A stretch of 64,000 nt of DNA, from positions 60,456,870 to 60,520,869 of the forward strand of contig CM049307.1 in the NCBI GenBank assembly GCA_026874595.1, given 5' to 3'. Positions 1-11,280 of the stretch are shown here, in pieces. The translations under genes were made by a program, and so were the position numbers. Numbering within the stretch: position 1 is the stretch's first letter; every line of letters starts with the position of its first letter. The DNA is from Sipunculus nudus. Lineage: Eukaryota > Annelida > Sipuncula > Golfingiida > Sipunculidae. Below the pieces are notes generated by a model. It was not told where the DNA came from. It saw nothing but the letters and a program-made list of their open reading frames with translations, and searched no databases.

Positions 1-410
1 ATGCTTCAGTTAAAATCGAGATCTCGCTAGGCATAAAAAAAATACACACTTGAGATAAAACATACAGCTGTGAAGAATTGAAGATTGTGGTAAATGTTTT
101 AAATAAAAATCAGCATCTCACACATCATAAAAGAATACACACTTGAGAAAAACTGTACAAGTGTGCAGATTGTGGTAATGGTTAAATCGAAATTTAAGTC
201 TCACTTGGCATAAAAGAAAACACAGCTGGAGAAAAATCACACAAATATGAAAATTGTGGGAAATGGTTCAATACAAATGAGAATCTCAATATTAAAAAAA
301 AAGAATGTACACTGGAGAAAAACCATGAAAGAGTGCATTTGTGGTAAATGCTTCAACTAAGATTTACATCTCACTATTCATAAAAGAATACATTTAAAGA
401 GTCATATATA
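1..410 (+). pseudogene. Decayed C2H2 zinc-finger array
   Basis: About four to five degenerate units of ~84 bp each look like tandem C2H2 zinc fingers with the HTGEKP-type linker. The last unit (about 305-400) reads H-W-R-K-T ... C-I-C-G-K-C-F-N-stop-D-L-H-L-T-I-H-K-R-I-H, keeping the G-K-C-F core and the H-x3-H pair. The unit at about 130-200 keeps R-I-H-T-stop-E-K-L-Y-K-C-A-D-C-G. Every unit has in-frame stops, small indels or lost cysteines, so no open frame survives. It is probably the 3' part of a zinc-finger gene or retrocopy cut by the window edge. The identification rests on repeat length and retained motif residues. Confidence 0.72.
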
Positions 411-1690
411 CAGGTAGGGCTTCAAATATACACATGGTCCTCTGTAGACATGTCAAGGTCTGCTTCAGTGATGTAGGACTCTAGTCTGGACGTGTACCCG
501 AGGATCATGGACTCCGACTCGAGTGAAAAACCTCTTGATCACTGTTTTTATGTAAAATTATATATAGCTTCTGTTAGTCGGGTGAATCGGATTACTGTAT
601 CACTGCAAATGGGGGCCACAGTGAGAATATATTCTGCTGTCAGCCATCAAGAGGACTTTGCTGGAACGTAATCTGAAATAATTATCCCTTAGGTTTTAGG
701 GTTACAAAGATAAACTTAGTCTTACTGATCTAATTAAATAAAATTAAAAAAGCGTCCGATATGGAGACGCAAACCCTGAACTCGTTATTGCGTTATTCCT
801 TGGGACATTTTAACTGAAAATATATTGAAAAACGCCCTGGACATCGTGGCTTTGCTGTCCATGACTATTAACATAAGAACAACCATGTCGTCCACAACCC
901 CACTGAGGTTAGAATGACCTATTTCGAGGTCCGGTAAAGGTCGGCCCATTTTGTGGCGTCATGAGCAGGCATTACATTTTTAGGGCAGAGGAGAACGTTG
1001 GGCATTAAATGTATAAGGAAAAGTATATTGGTTCCAGATGGTTGGAGACTATAGTAAACTTCAGAAGCTGGTCTGTAGCGGAAAAACGAGATACTGAACC
1101 CCTGGTTTTTCTGGAATAAAAATAAAAATTTCAGGTGTTGATCTTGAGTTTGATGTATATCATGATGCCAAACACTCGATAGAAAAAAACTTTACCATTG
1201 CACCAAACATGTGCACCTTGTATGATAATAAATAGGGCTTGGAATTACGTCCCTCTAACCTTGATGTAAGTTAGTTTAATGACACCTTTCAGGGAAACGT
1301 CGCCTGTGACGTAACGGTTCATGTTCGACAGTTGGCCGTATGGACGCATACAAAAAGTGCAAGTGGTAAGAATATACCATAAAAGCCCATAAAACACTCA
1401 TTCTGGGAATATTTATGCTTGGATTTTCACGAAAAATTAAACCTCGTGAACACTTTCACAATACCCACTATATGATCAATTTCAATAACATCCGTGATAC
1501 CGTATCCAGGTATCGTCCGGAAATGCACAGGATCGCAAAAGCAATAATCCTGTAGCGTATTGTACATTACAATAATAGTTAGGTCTCTCGGTGCATCGAC
1601 TTCATAGTTCACCCTGTAAAGCTGGTGCTTCAAGGACGTAACCTGGGTGATGTGACGTTATTTCGTACAGACATTACATATCACCACAAC
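411..1690. other. Unassigned block, no recognisable gene
   Basis: No coding region, tRNA or named repeat could be recognised. From about 840 the sequence has visibly more CpG than its AT-rich surroundings. The only open frame, 1427-1633 on the - strand (68 aa), has no motif I recognise and no splice context, so it is not called a gene. Confidence 0.5.
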
Positions 1691-1694
1691 ATCT

Positions 1695-2345
1695 ACTGGG
1701 TCGGTGGCACCCCCAGGTACCACTTCGGAGTTTGACATGGCAACCGCTACACACCCAGTAACTGCCGCTTCACTGACTATCAGTACAGTGGGGTCAGCCA
1801 ACCAGAAGCCATGTGCTCAAACATTTGCGTATATCTATGACAGTGTGACAGAGGGTGCCTTTGAGCCACCGGTGGCCCCTCTTTTCCACCCGAACGAATG
1901 TCCATTCTCGAAAAGCTAGCCGACAATTTCAAGGGCTCACCCGTTACAAATCCAAAACTCGTCAGCGAAACCCAAACGTTCCTTACTTCATCAGACTCGG
2001 GAGAAGCTGCAGCAGCAGATAATATCAAACTAACCCAGCAGCGTTCCCCCTCCTCCTTAGAATCAAAATCTTCACCACAAGGAACTGTCTTCAACAAGAA
2101 AAGACTTGACCCATCATTTAAACAAATTATCTTCCACCTTGGACAAAACCCTAAACAGCCAGAACAATAAATTAGACATTTGCATCTCTCATCTTTCCAC
2201 CATATCGCATAATATAAACCAAAAGAACACGTTTGTCAGCTCTCTTCAATCCCGCTTGTACGTTTCCCATGCAAAAGATCAATTCATAAAAGCAGTCGCA
2301 CCTCTACATAGGCACCAACCATCGTTTAATCCAAAATGTTAACAA
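1695..2345 (+). pseudogene. Possible frameshifted ORF chain, origin unknown
   Basis: Three overlapping + strand open frames run through this block: 1704-1919, 1898-2170 and 2106-2342. The first and third are in the same frame and the middle one is in another, as expected if one longer frame had suffered compensating indels. The predicted peptides are rich in Ser, Thr, Pro and Gln early and in Asn, Leu, Ser and His later. No domain was recognised. A decayed retroelement gag-like frame is possible but unsupported. Chance overlap remains a real alternative. Confidence 0.2.
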
Positions 2346-2850
2346 ACAGAGAAATTGTTTTTGCAAGCAGTTAATGTTATGGATCCAAAACTTTTGCAGC
2401 CTCAAATTCAGTTTTAATTGAATTTTGTATATATGAGATCATCCTCTTTCTGTTGATGCTCATGTTTTCTTTTTAGTCTCACAGGGTAGATTAGCTTATA
2501 ATAACAGAGTGAATTAGTCATATAGTCAGAAGATTCAGTGTAGGGCTTAATTTAATCTAGGGTATTTGTAAGAAAAAAGACATGTCAGATAAATGAACGA
2601 TTGGAAGTTGTAAACCTTGGTAATATTGCTTAATTGGGTTATGTCCAGAAAACTGGTCCACTTCTGGTCATTTATTTTTGATAGCTGTATTGACGACTAG
2701 TACAGGATAATTGAAGAGTTACTAAGCCGTGTAATTATCTGTGTCTGCGGTAGACACAAGTGTGAAGTTCTGCGTAATATGTGGCAGTGTTCCGGGCCTG
2801 TCACTGAGTTATAATAGGGTGATTATAGCTTACGAATGGGTCGCCCTTTG

Positions 2851-3980
2851 TTTTTAGCTCAGCTGACTGTAAGTCATATGAGCTATAGTCGTGGTCCTTT
2901 GTCCGTCGTCCGGCCGTCCGTCCGTTAACAGGGCACGTTTTAAAACCATTGGACCTATGTTTCCAAAATGTTGCATACCATTAGAAGTCCCCGAAATCTC
3001 CTACCATACCAAAAATTAGGTCATTAGGACTTCAGTCCTTCGAGATATTAAGGAAAAACCTCCATTTTCCATTAAAAAGCCATTATTACACTTCAAGGCT
3101 GCCTAATATCAAAACCACTGATCTGTTTTTGATCATATTTAGTATTCATATTCTTCCATACATATATTATGAACATACCAACAATTAGGTTAGTATTAGG
3201 TATTATTATGAAGTTATGGGCCCAGATATAATGCAATTTTTAAAAATTCAATAAATATATTTACTCACCTAACATGAGAATTGCTGAAGCTGGAGACTTT
3301 TATTCAGGAATATAACTTTATTTAATCAAGATTCAATTTTTAACCCAAAATTAGATCTGAATTTTGCAAATTTTCAAAGTTATAAGCATAAATAAAAAAT
3401 CAATACCTTAAATTTTGTCCAACTTTGGCAATGGCACATTTTTTCCCTGTAAGCACTGTTGATTTAATTTTCACAGCATACATACATAAGGATTGAATCT
3501 TTTAAAATCTGAAATTTCAAAGGAATTGATCGAAAAGAGTAGCTTTTATTCAAGTTTTGCATACACCATGTCAAGTGTCGTTTACATCTAGCCCACCTAG
3601 TAACACAGCCTTCACTTGCATTATGTAACCCACCCCAGGCAGCTTGCCTTGGCCCAGCTTGGCCACGACTAGCAGGCTTCCACTCTGCCCTGCACTCCCC
3701 CCCCCCCCCCCCAGATGGTGCATTAACTAGATGAATGTTATAATTTTCTGTATTTTCTTTTATTCTTGGCTATGCTACATTTTAGATTTTGTATTGTACC
3801 ACCAGGGTTACAATGATTAAAGTGCACATATAATTGTGTCCACAAAGTGGTGCATTGCTATGAAAGTGTGGATGTTTATCAGACAAGTAAATTCTTACTT
3901 CAGAAGAGTATAAACTTCACCAGGTGTGAAATTGACTATTAATTCTAGTTATAAATAAAAGCCGAGATAGTAATTAGCAC
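2851..3980 (+). repeat. Pearl/Helitron-like element, 5' part
   Basis: It begins TTTTTAGCTCAGCTGAC, continues with a TCCGTC-rich tract at about 2905-2935, and then has a body beginning 'tta aaaccattggac'. The same head and body recur at 53978-55430, including a stretch about fuzzy 'ccccgaaatctcctaccat' and 'attaggtcattaggact'. The matching 3' end (TCAGCTGAGC, then GACCCATGGGTC, then CTTGTT) lies at 6671-6704, so this is probably one element interrupted by the array at 3985-6025. A run of 16 C occurs at 3697-3712. Confidence 0.65.
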
Positions 3981-3984
3981 AACC

Positions 3985-6025
3985 AACAGTGTGAATATTT
4001 TATTGTATGTATTTGTTTACTATGTTTTAGACTGCCGCCGCGTTTGTTTCCAGAGAACTCCTCTGAGACTACTGGACAGATTTTTCCGAAACTTACACAA
4101 ATTATCGGGTCACATGTGAACTGGTGCCTAACCAAGTGAACTTGACCTCTGTCCTTTCGTCTCTGCCCAGCGTCCGTTTGTGCGTCTGTTTCTACACATA
4201 AACCCATATATCTCGGGAACCGTTTGCCCGATCCGGAAAAAATTTTGCACAAATGTAGCCCTGAAATAGCTTTATAACATACACAACAAAAGGTGGCGCC
4301 ACCTGCAACCATGTTTGCACAGTGTCCATCTGTTTATTTGCCTGGGGTTAAAATCACTCATATCTCTGCAGTGGTTTGACTAATTCACCTAAAATTCGGC
4401 ATGCGTATACATCCTAGATAGCTTTCTCGATTTTATGACAGGTGGCGCCACCTACATTCACGGTAACGCTCCACACATAAACCCATATATCTCGGGAACC
4501 GTTTGACCTATCCGGAAAAAAATTTGAACACAAATGTTGCCCTGGAGTAGCTTTATAACATACACAACAAAAGGTGGCGCCACCTGCAACCATGTTTGCA
4601 CAGTTTGCCATCTGTTCATCTGCCTGGGGTTAAAATCACTCATATCTCTGCAGTGGTTTGACTAATTCACCTAATATTTGGCATGGGTATACATCCTAGA
4701 TAGCTTTCTTGATTTTATGACAGGTGGCGCTACCTACATTCACGTTAACACTCCACACATAAACCCATATATCTCGGGAACGGTTTGACCGATTGGGAAA
4801 AAAAATTTTTGCACAAATGTAGCCCTGGGAATGCTTTATAACATACACAACAAAAGGTGGCGCCACCTGCAACCATGTTTGCACAGTTTGCCATCTGTTC
4901 ATCTGCCTGGGGTTAAAATCACTCGTATCTCTGCAGTGGTTTGACTAATTCACCTAAAAATCGGCATGCATATACATCCTAGATAGCTTTCTTGATTTTA
5001 TGACAGGTGGCGCCACCTACATTCACGTTAACGCTCCACACATAAACCCATATATCTCATATCCCATATAAAACCCATATATCTTGGGAACCGTTTAACC
5101 GATCCGGAAAAAAAATTTACACAAATGTAGCCCTGGGATAGCTTTATAACATACACATCAAAAGGGTGGCGCCAGCTGCAACCATGTTTGCACAGTGTCC
5201 ATTTGTTCATCTGCCTGGGGTTATAATCACTCATATCTCTGCAGTGGTTTGACTAATTCACCTATGCGTGCGTGTACATCCTAGATAGCTTTCTTGATTT
5301 TATGACAGGTGGTGCCACCTACATTCACGTTAACGCTGCAGACATCCTAGCTCACATCTCGGGGACCAATCAGGAAAAAAAAATACACAAATGTAGCCCT
5401 TGGATAGCTTTATAACATACACAAAAATGGTGGTGCCACCTGCAGCCATTTTTGCACAGCGTCCATCTGTTTGTCTGCCTTTGGTTAAAATCACTCATAT
5501 CTCTGCAGTGGTTTGACCAAATTACCTGAAATTCAGCATGCTTATACATCCCGCATAGTTTTCTTGATTTTATGACAGGTGGCGCCACCTACATTCACGT
5601 TCACGCTGCAGACATCCATGCTTATATCTCCGGACTCATTCAACCAATCAGGAAAATTTGTTTACACAAATGTAGCCCTTGGATAGCTTTGTAACATACA
5701 CAAAAATGGTGGCGCCACCTGCAGCAATTTTTGCACAGCGTCCATCTGTTTGCCTGCTGTGGGATAAAATCACTCATATCTCTGCAGTGGTTTGACTTTT
5801 CCACATGAAATTTTGCTTGTGTATATATCTTGGACAGTTTCAAATAACAGGTGGCGCCACCTACAATCATGTTTATGTGGCAGAGATCCATTCTAATATT
5901 TAACACATGTAACTCTATATCCTCTTGCCACTCAATCCATGCCTTACTTCACCCGTCCTTCTCTCATTTTGGCGGATACACGTAGTCGCTTGTCGACTAC
6001 CCGTCTTCTAGTTTGAAAAGATGTT
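3985..6025 (-). repeat. Tandem array A: ~282-bp dimeric repeat with GGTGGCGCCACC
   Basis: At least five units are present. The palindrome AGGTGGCGCCACCT starts at 4291, 4440, 4572, 4722, 4855 and 5005, so spacing alternates ~149 and ~132 bp. That makes an ~282-bp unit built of two related halves. Degenerate copies of the palindrome continue near 5165, 5305, 5427, 5576, 5708 and 5851. Both element flanks match array D (41889-43060) in reverse complement: the block with 'cctctgagactactgg' at 4055-4075, and the block with 'gtcgactacccg' at 5990-6005. Short ORFs inside it are by-products of the repeat. Confidence 0.85.
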
Positions 6026-6670
6026 TTTATTTTATCAAATTTACTGAATCTTTTATTTTATTTCGGTGAATAAAATTAAGCATGTACTGATAACTCCAAT
6101 GTGCAAAACTTTTAAATAGTAATTTAAGGAATAATCTTTTAGATGCCATGTTGTGGCATTATTTTCTTTTAATTTCAGATTAAACATTTGTGATTTAAAT
6201 ATAATAAAATATATGTGTATGCATAATATGACCCAATATGAGCTGCACTCTGGATATATAATGATTCTAATATTTTAACTTATATTTTCTGTTTATTTTA
6301 TTACAAATTTATAAAACTTGTAAATAAAAAAAAATGAATCAGATAAAAACTATTAATGGAAAAAGTGGATATGGTAAAAAAAATAGGCTTATTTATAAGA
6401 TGCATTATTCCCTTGAAAGTGAAATAAAGGTATTAGTCCATTCTGTCCACTTGCCTGTCCATCTGTAAATCTTTTATATGCATCACAGTATCTTAACACT
6501 TTTACTGTTATTCTTCATGACAGCCTTGTCAGAGTATTAGTTTGCAATCATATATTTAGAACTTTACTATAACCCAAGTAGGAGGGCCCCTTTCCTCTAA
6601 GGTTCTCATATGCTTTTATAAATGAAAAACATTACAATATAATATTTTGCATTTGCCAAAATTTCAAACT
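6026..6670. other. AT-rich filler
   Basis: This is AT-rich sequence with no gene or clear repeat boundary. It probably belongs to the body of the pearl-like element whose 3' end follows at 6671. Confidence 0.4.
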
Positions 6671-6704
6671 TCAGCTGAGCGCCGTGACCCATGGGTCCCT
6701 TGTT
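6671..6704 (+). repeat. Pearl/Helitron-like 3' terminus
   Basis: TCAGCTGAGCGCCGT is followed by the 12-bp perfect palindrome GACCCATGGGTC (6686-6697) and CCTTGTT. The same terminus occurs at 57511-57543, and near-identically at 9053-9081. A short 3' hairpin followed by a CTTG-like end is the pattern expected of non-autonomous Helitron/Helentron-type elements. Confidence 0.65.
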
Positions 6705-7250
6705 ATGCAGAGAAGTGGCAATGATGGGCTGCCACTATAAAACGCTATGGCTGGTGTTCTCTATTTGGCCAATGGAGAAAGCCATAACGGGTCCTTGGTT
6801 TGGGTGGGAGGTGGTGGTTTATGGTACTTCCAGGTTCCACCCATGTAAAGAGACTTAGCAATAATATCAATAAAACATCTTACCTTATCAGCTAATTAAT
6901 TTAACAGATTCTAAACTTTAAAGATCTTAATAAAATTAATTAAAGCAATTACATAGTAAATATCCAATTGTCCCAGCAAATTTATTTAGAAAGGGAAGGT
7001 TATCTAAAGGCATTAATGGAAGATTTTGGAGCAAGAACAGTGAGTCATATTATGTGAATAAAGTAATATAGAATCTTAAGTAGGGGGTATTGTTACAGAA
7101 TGTAATTAGATGTTTTCCACTTAAATGTTTAATTACACTTTATTCTCGATGCAGAGCTAAAGTTTTGGTACATACGCATCTTGTCTTTTTATAGCATTAT
7201 ACATGTGTATTTCGCATATGCATATAAATGTCTTAGAGAACTTGACATAG
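6705..7250. other. Intergenic, nothing recognised
   Basis: AT-rich stretch. A GC-richer patch at about 6710-6850 has no open frame of note. No RNA gene or transposon end was seen. Confidence 0.4.
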
Positions 7251-9081
7251 ATTTTCAGCTCAGTTGATGAGCTATAGCGATATCTCTTTGTCCGTCGTCC
7301 GTCTAGCTGTCCGTCTGTCTGTTTGTCTGTTAACCAGGCACAAATCGTAAGCGCTGAACTTTGAATCTTGTAACTTGACATCCAGGGATGTCCATGAAAA
7401 TCTTGGAATCCTGGAAATTTGATACAAAAGTTCAAGTATCTAAACAACAAATCCAATAATCACCATGATTCTTTGCATGCATATTGATCATGGAGAGTTT
7501 CATCAGTTCCTGCAGACTGGTTCTTTATTTTTGAGACCTTTAGAGATGCGATCGTCTGTTAACAGGTAACTGCTGGACCTGGAATCTTCTAACTTGATAC
7601 CCAGGGAATTCCATGAAAAATCTCCTTTGAAACCTGATATTAGGTCTCTGTTACCCATATCCTTTGAGCTATGGCACTCCAAAGTGCAGCTCAGAATAAT
7701 GGAAAATTTGATACAAAAGCTGAAGTATCTGAACAACTAATGCAGAGATCACCATAATTGTTTGCATGGATAATGATCATGGAGTGTTTCATTAGTTTCT
7801 GCAGCCTGGGTGCGCCATCTCTATTTTTTCGATTTTTTTACGAATTTTTTTCTCTATTTTTGAAACCTTTAAAATGTGGACATCTGTTAACAAGGCACAA
7901 ATCATAAGACTGGACCTAGAATCTTCATTCTTGACATTCTGAGAGGCCAAAAAAAGTCTCCATGGAAATCAGAAATTAGGTCTCTGTTACCCATTTCCTT
8001 CGTTCGAGCTATGGGCCACCAAAGTACCCCCCAGAATAGTAAAAAAAATTCATAAAAAAACTTCAATATCTGATTAACTACATCACTGATGGTCATGATT
8101 TTTGGCATACATATTGATCATGAGATGTTTCATCAGTTCCTGCAGACTGGTGGCGCCACCTATATTTTTCAAATTTTTACATTTTTTTATCTATTTTTGA
8201 GACCTTTAAGGATGTAGTTATCTGTCAACAGGGTTCAAATTGTAACGACTGGACCTAGAATCTTCATTCTTGACACACAGGGAGACCCATGAAAAGTCTC
8301 CATAGAAACCTGGAATTAGGTCTCTGTTACCCATATCCTTTGAGCTATGGCACTCCAAAGTACAGCTCAGAATAATGGAAAATTGATACAAAAGCTGAAG
8401 TATCTGAACAACTAATGCAGAGATCACCATAATTGTTTGCATGGATATTGATCATGGAGTGTTTCATCAGTTTCTGAAGCCTGGTGGTACCTCATGTATA
8501 TGTTCGGGCTTCTTTTTCGAATTTTTTATCTCTATTTTTGAGACCTTTAAAGATATGAACATCTGTTAACAGGGCATAAATCATAACAACTGGACCTAGA
8601 ATCTTCATTCTTTACACACAGGGAGACCCATGAAAAATCTCCATAGAAACCTGAAATTAGGTCTCTGTTACCCATATCCATTAAGCTGTATGGCTCCAAA
8701 ATACCCCCCCCCCCCCCCCCCAAATAATGAAAAATTTGACACAAAAACTCCAGTATCTCAATAACTAACCTGAAATTAGGTCTCTGTTACCCATATCCTC
8801 CATGCTATAGGGCTCCAAAGTATCCCTCAGAATAATGTAATTTTGCATGGATATTGACCATTAAGTCTTTTTATTAGTTTCTGCAGACTGGTGGAGCCAC
8901 CTGTAATTTTTTAAGGTTTACGCATTTTTTCTCTATTTTTTAGATATATTAATACAGACACAATCTCAGCCTGTTTGATGCTTCAGTTGAATGGGTATAT
9001 ACTTCCATTCAGATGATAAAATTTCCTTTTGCAAATCTCTTCCCAGTCAGCTGAGCGTCATGACCCATGGGTCACTTGTTT
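7251..9081 (+). repeat. Pearl-like element with ~330-bp tandem units
   Basis: The head is 'ttttcagctcagttgatgag' (about 7252-7271), followed by a TCCGTC/TGTCTG tract (7290-7330). The body has four to five imperfect units of ~330 bp. Each contains 'ctatttttgagaccttta', 'tctgttaaca', a 'ggacctagaatcttc' block and 'ttaggtctctgttaccca'. Units are separated by a GGTGGCGCCACC-like box: 7806 (degenerate), 8150 (near perfect), 8481 and 8889 (degenerate). The 3' end is TCAGCTGAGCGTCAT, then GACCCATGGGTC at 9062-9073, then ACTTGTT. An 18-bp C run lies at 8704-8721. No coding capacity was seen. Confidence 0.75.
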
Positions 9082-9615
9082 TGTGTACTATTCACATTTT
9101 ATAGGGATAAAGACACATTTAAACTGGGAATTTATACAATTAGCCCATCATGCATAACAAACCTTTGTCTTAATAAAGAAGCGTACCGAGATCATGATGG
9201 GTTTTCTCCCTTTACAGACACGGAACTAATTAAGAATCCCACCAAAGTGCATATGTGGGGTGGTGAATAAAATGTACTCTCAGATATATTAAACATTTTA
9301 GTTACCTTTAGTGGGCTTATGACGAAATAAGCGATCGCTCGTTAGGGTCTTTACGATCGAGATCAGCCCTCTGGTTCAGCCTGCTCGGGGCTTTGTGGGT
9401 GTAGGTGCTGTTGCTTTCCTTGGTCACCGATGCGGATAAAACGGTGGCGGCCCTCCGCGGTTCCATGTTTGGCTTGGTTACATCACGTCTATTGGCTCAT
9501 CAAAATAATGCTTAAGGAGCGCGCAGGGCTGTGGTCTTGACTATTGTAACCTGTATATCCTCGACTAAGCAAGAAACATCTTCAGTCAGTCAGTCAGTCC
9601 TGGTGGCAACTGCAC
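9082..9615. other. Intergenic; CpG-richer block at 9300-9615
   Basis: The second half is strikingly richer in G+C and CpG than the rest of the locus, and carries ATTGG (inverted CCAAT) near 9490 and four CAGT repeats at about 9583-9598. No open frame or splice structure was found. It could be a decayed LTR or an old promoter; the sequence does not decide. Confidence 0.3.
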
Positions 9616-11065
9616 AACCAGAATATGGGCGGGCTATAAGAGACTACGAGTGTCCGTCGAATCAAAGGGGCAGGAATTAGTCGAGGCATGGAATTCTCCT
9701 GACGTGACAGCCCTCCCGATTTCTGTCATTAGAGATGCCAAAATATCGAAGAGGCATAGGCAGGCACCACAAAAGAATTAAAAGTGTTTCTGTTTATGGC
9801 GCCACAAGTCTTTGTAGGAGATAACGCAATATATGCTAAATTGGACATACAACATTTAGGCTCTTACGTCAAACCCCTCCTGAGATATGTGTAATTTTAC
9901 GCATAGATTGGCAACATGAAAGAAGGTTTTAGTTGGAGCCACTAGTCTTGCATGAGAAATAAAGCTAATCAAGATCTATGTCCTTAAAAAAACTTATGCT
10001 GATACATTAATTCACCCGTATACTTTGGATTTCCACTGAAAAGAGACCAACGCTTGGTTGTTATGTGTAAACAATTGTAGTTGGCGCCACTAGTCATGGG
10101 TATAAAATCAAGCTATCCAAGATCTACGGCCTTATAAATTTTCAAACTAATACCTCACCACTCCTGGGAGAAGTACATTCATTGGTTACACAAAACGTTA
10201 TTGTAGGTGGCGCCACCTGTCATGTGTACGAGAAAGCTATTCAAGATAGAGTGAACAGCCAATAATCACAGGCTGATGCAATATACCACCCCTGAGATAC
10301 ACATGTGCGATTTTCGTCGAAAACAAACGCACACGCTTGAGTGCGATGTGTAAACAATTGTAGATTGCGCCGGCGTACATCTTGGGTATACAATAAAGCT
10401 ATCCAAGTTAAGATGTCACTTTGATAAGTCAAACCACTCCTGAGATGTGTTAATTTCACCAGAAATTGATGCACGTCACATGGACATCATGCAAAAACGG
10501 TTGCAGGTGGCACAACCAGTTCTGGATATGAGGGAAAAAACTATCTGAGATATATGGGCATGCAACACTTCATGCCAATACATTGAACCACTCATGAGAA
10601 ATATGCATTAATTCTTTGATATTGAGATTATAGGTGGTACCACGTACAATGGAGAATTGTGTACGAGAAAGCTAGCTAAGATGGATTGACATGCAAAATC
10701 ACAGGCTGATACTTTAAACCCCTCCCTAGATATGTGTGATTTTCATCCGTAACAGATGCTTAGATTGACACCACATGACAACAATTGCAGGTGGCGCTAA
10801 CCGTCTCGTGAACGAGAAAAAGCTATCCAAACTCCATGGAAGAGCAATATTTATGGTTGATATATCAAACCATTCCTGAGATATGTATGATTTCCATGTA
10901 TGTACCCCCAGTCTCAGTTAGGTATCAGTTCCCATTGGACCCGATAAGATCAAGCCTGCGGTTTCAGAGGATTTCTTCCAAGACGAACGCCGGCGGTGAA
11001 CTCGTTTCAATGGATACGAAAGTAGGACTAAAGCAGGACTCAGTTTCCATGTGGATAGTATCTTT
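9616..11065 (+). repeat. Tandem array E: old, diverged ~142-bp repeat
   Basis: Degenerate GGTGGCGCCACC boxes occur near 9796, 9938, 10083, 10207 (perfect), 10367, 10504, 10632 and 10789, spaced ~124-160 bp. Each is followed by relics of 'gagaaagctatccaagat' and preceded by 'gagatatg'. The left flank ('ccagaatatggg', 'aggcatgga') matches the left flank of array B. The right flank (about 10965-11010, 'cgaacgccggcgg') matches the right flank of array D. This is therefore an older copy of the same element family as arrays A-D, with the units much more diverged. Confidence 0.65.
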
Positions 11066-11208
11066 CACCACCACCAAAATGCTGGTCATTTGGTTACTAG
11101 CTAACAAAAGAAAATAGCAAGATTGTGAACAGCTCAGAACATCAGCACAAATTGACTTTATTTGCATTCAGAGCAGCCTTGCAAAGTTTTTGATGGCAGA
11201 TGATATTG

Positions 11209-11210
<2 letters not shown>

Positions 11211-11277
<67 letters not shown>
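11211..11277. repeat. (TC)n microsatellite
   Basis: A dinucleotide TC repeat of ~67 bp, nearly perfect. It creates repetitive Ser-Leu and Arg-Glu open frames that are not genes. Confidence 0.97.

Positions 11278-11280
<3 letters not shown>

Noticed and set aside
3974-5906. A run of - strand ORFs with similar peptides (MVAGGATFCCVCYKA, VNVNVGGATCHKI-type)
   Set aside because: These are translations of the ~282-bp tandem repeat in one frame. They recur wherever the array occurs (also 20023-20486 and 42412-42642 on the + strand), with no start context, splice sites or conservation of frame across units.
10241-11167. Several 67-93 aa ORFs in array E and its edge
   Set aside because: They cross repeat units and are not conserved between units. 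No start or splice support.
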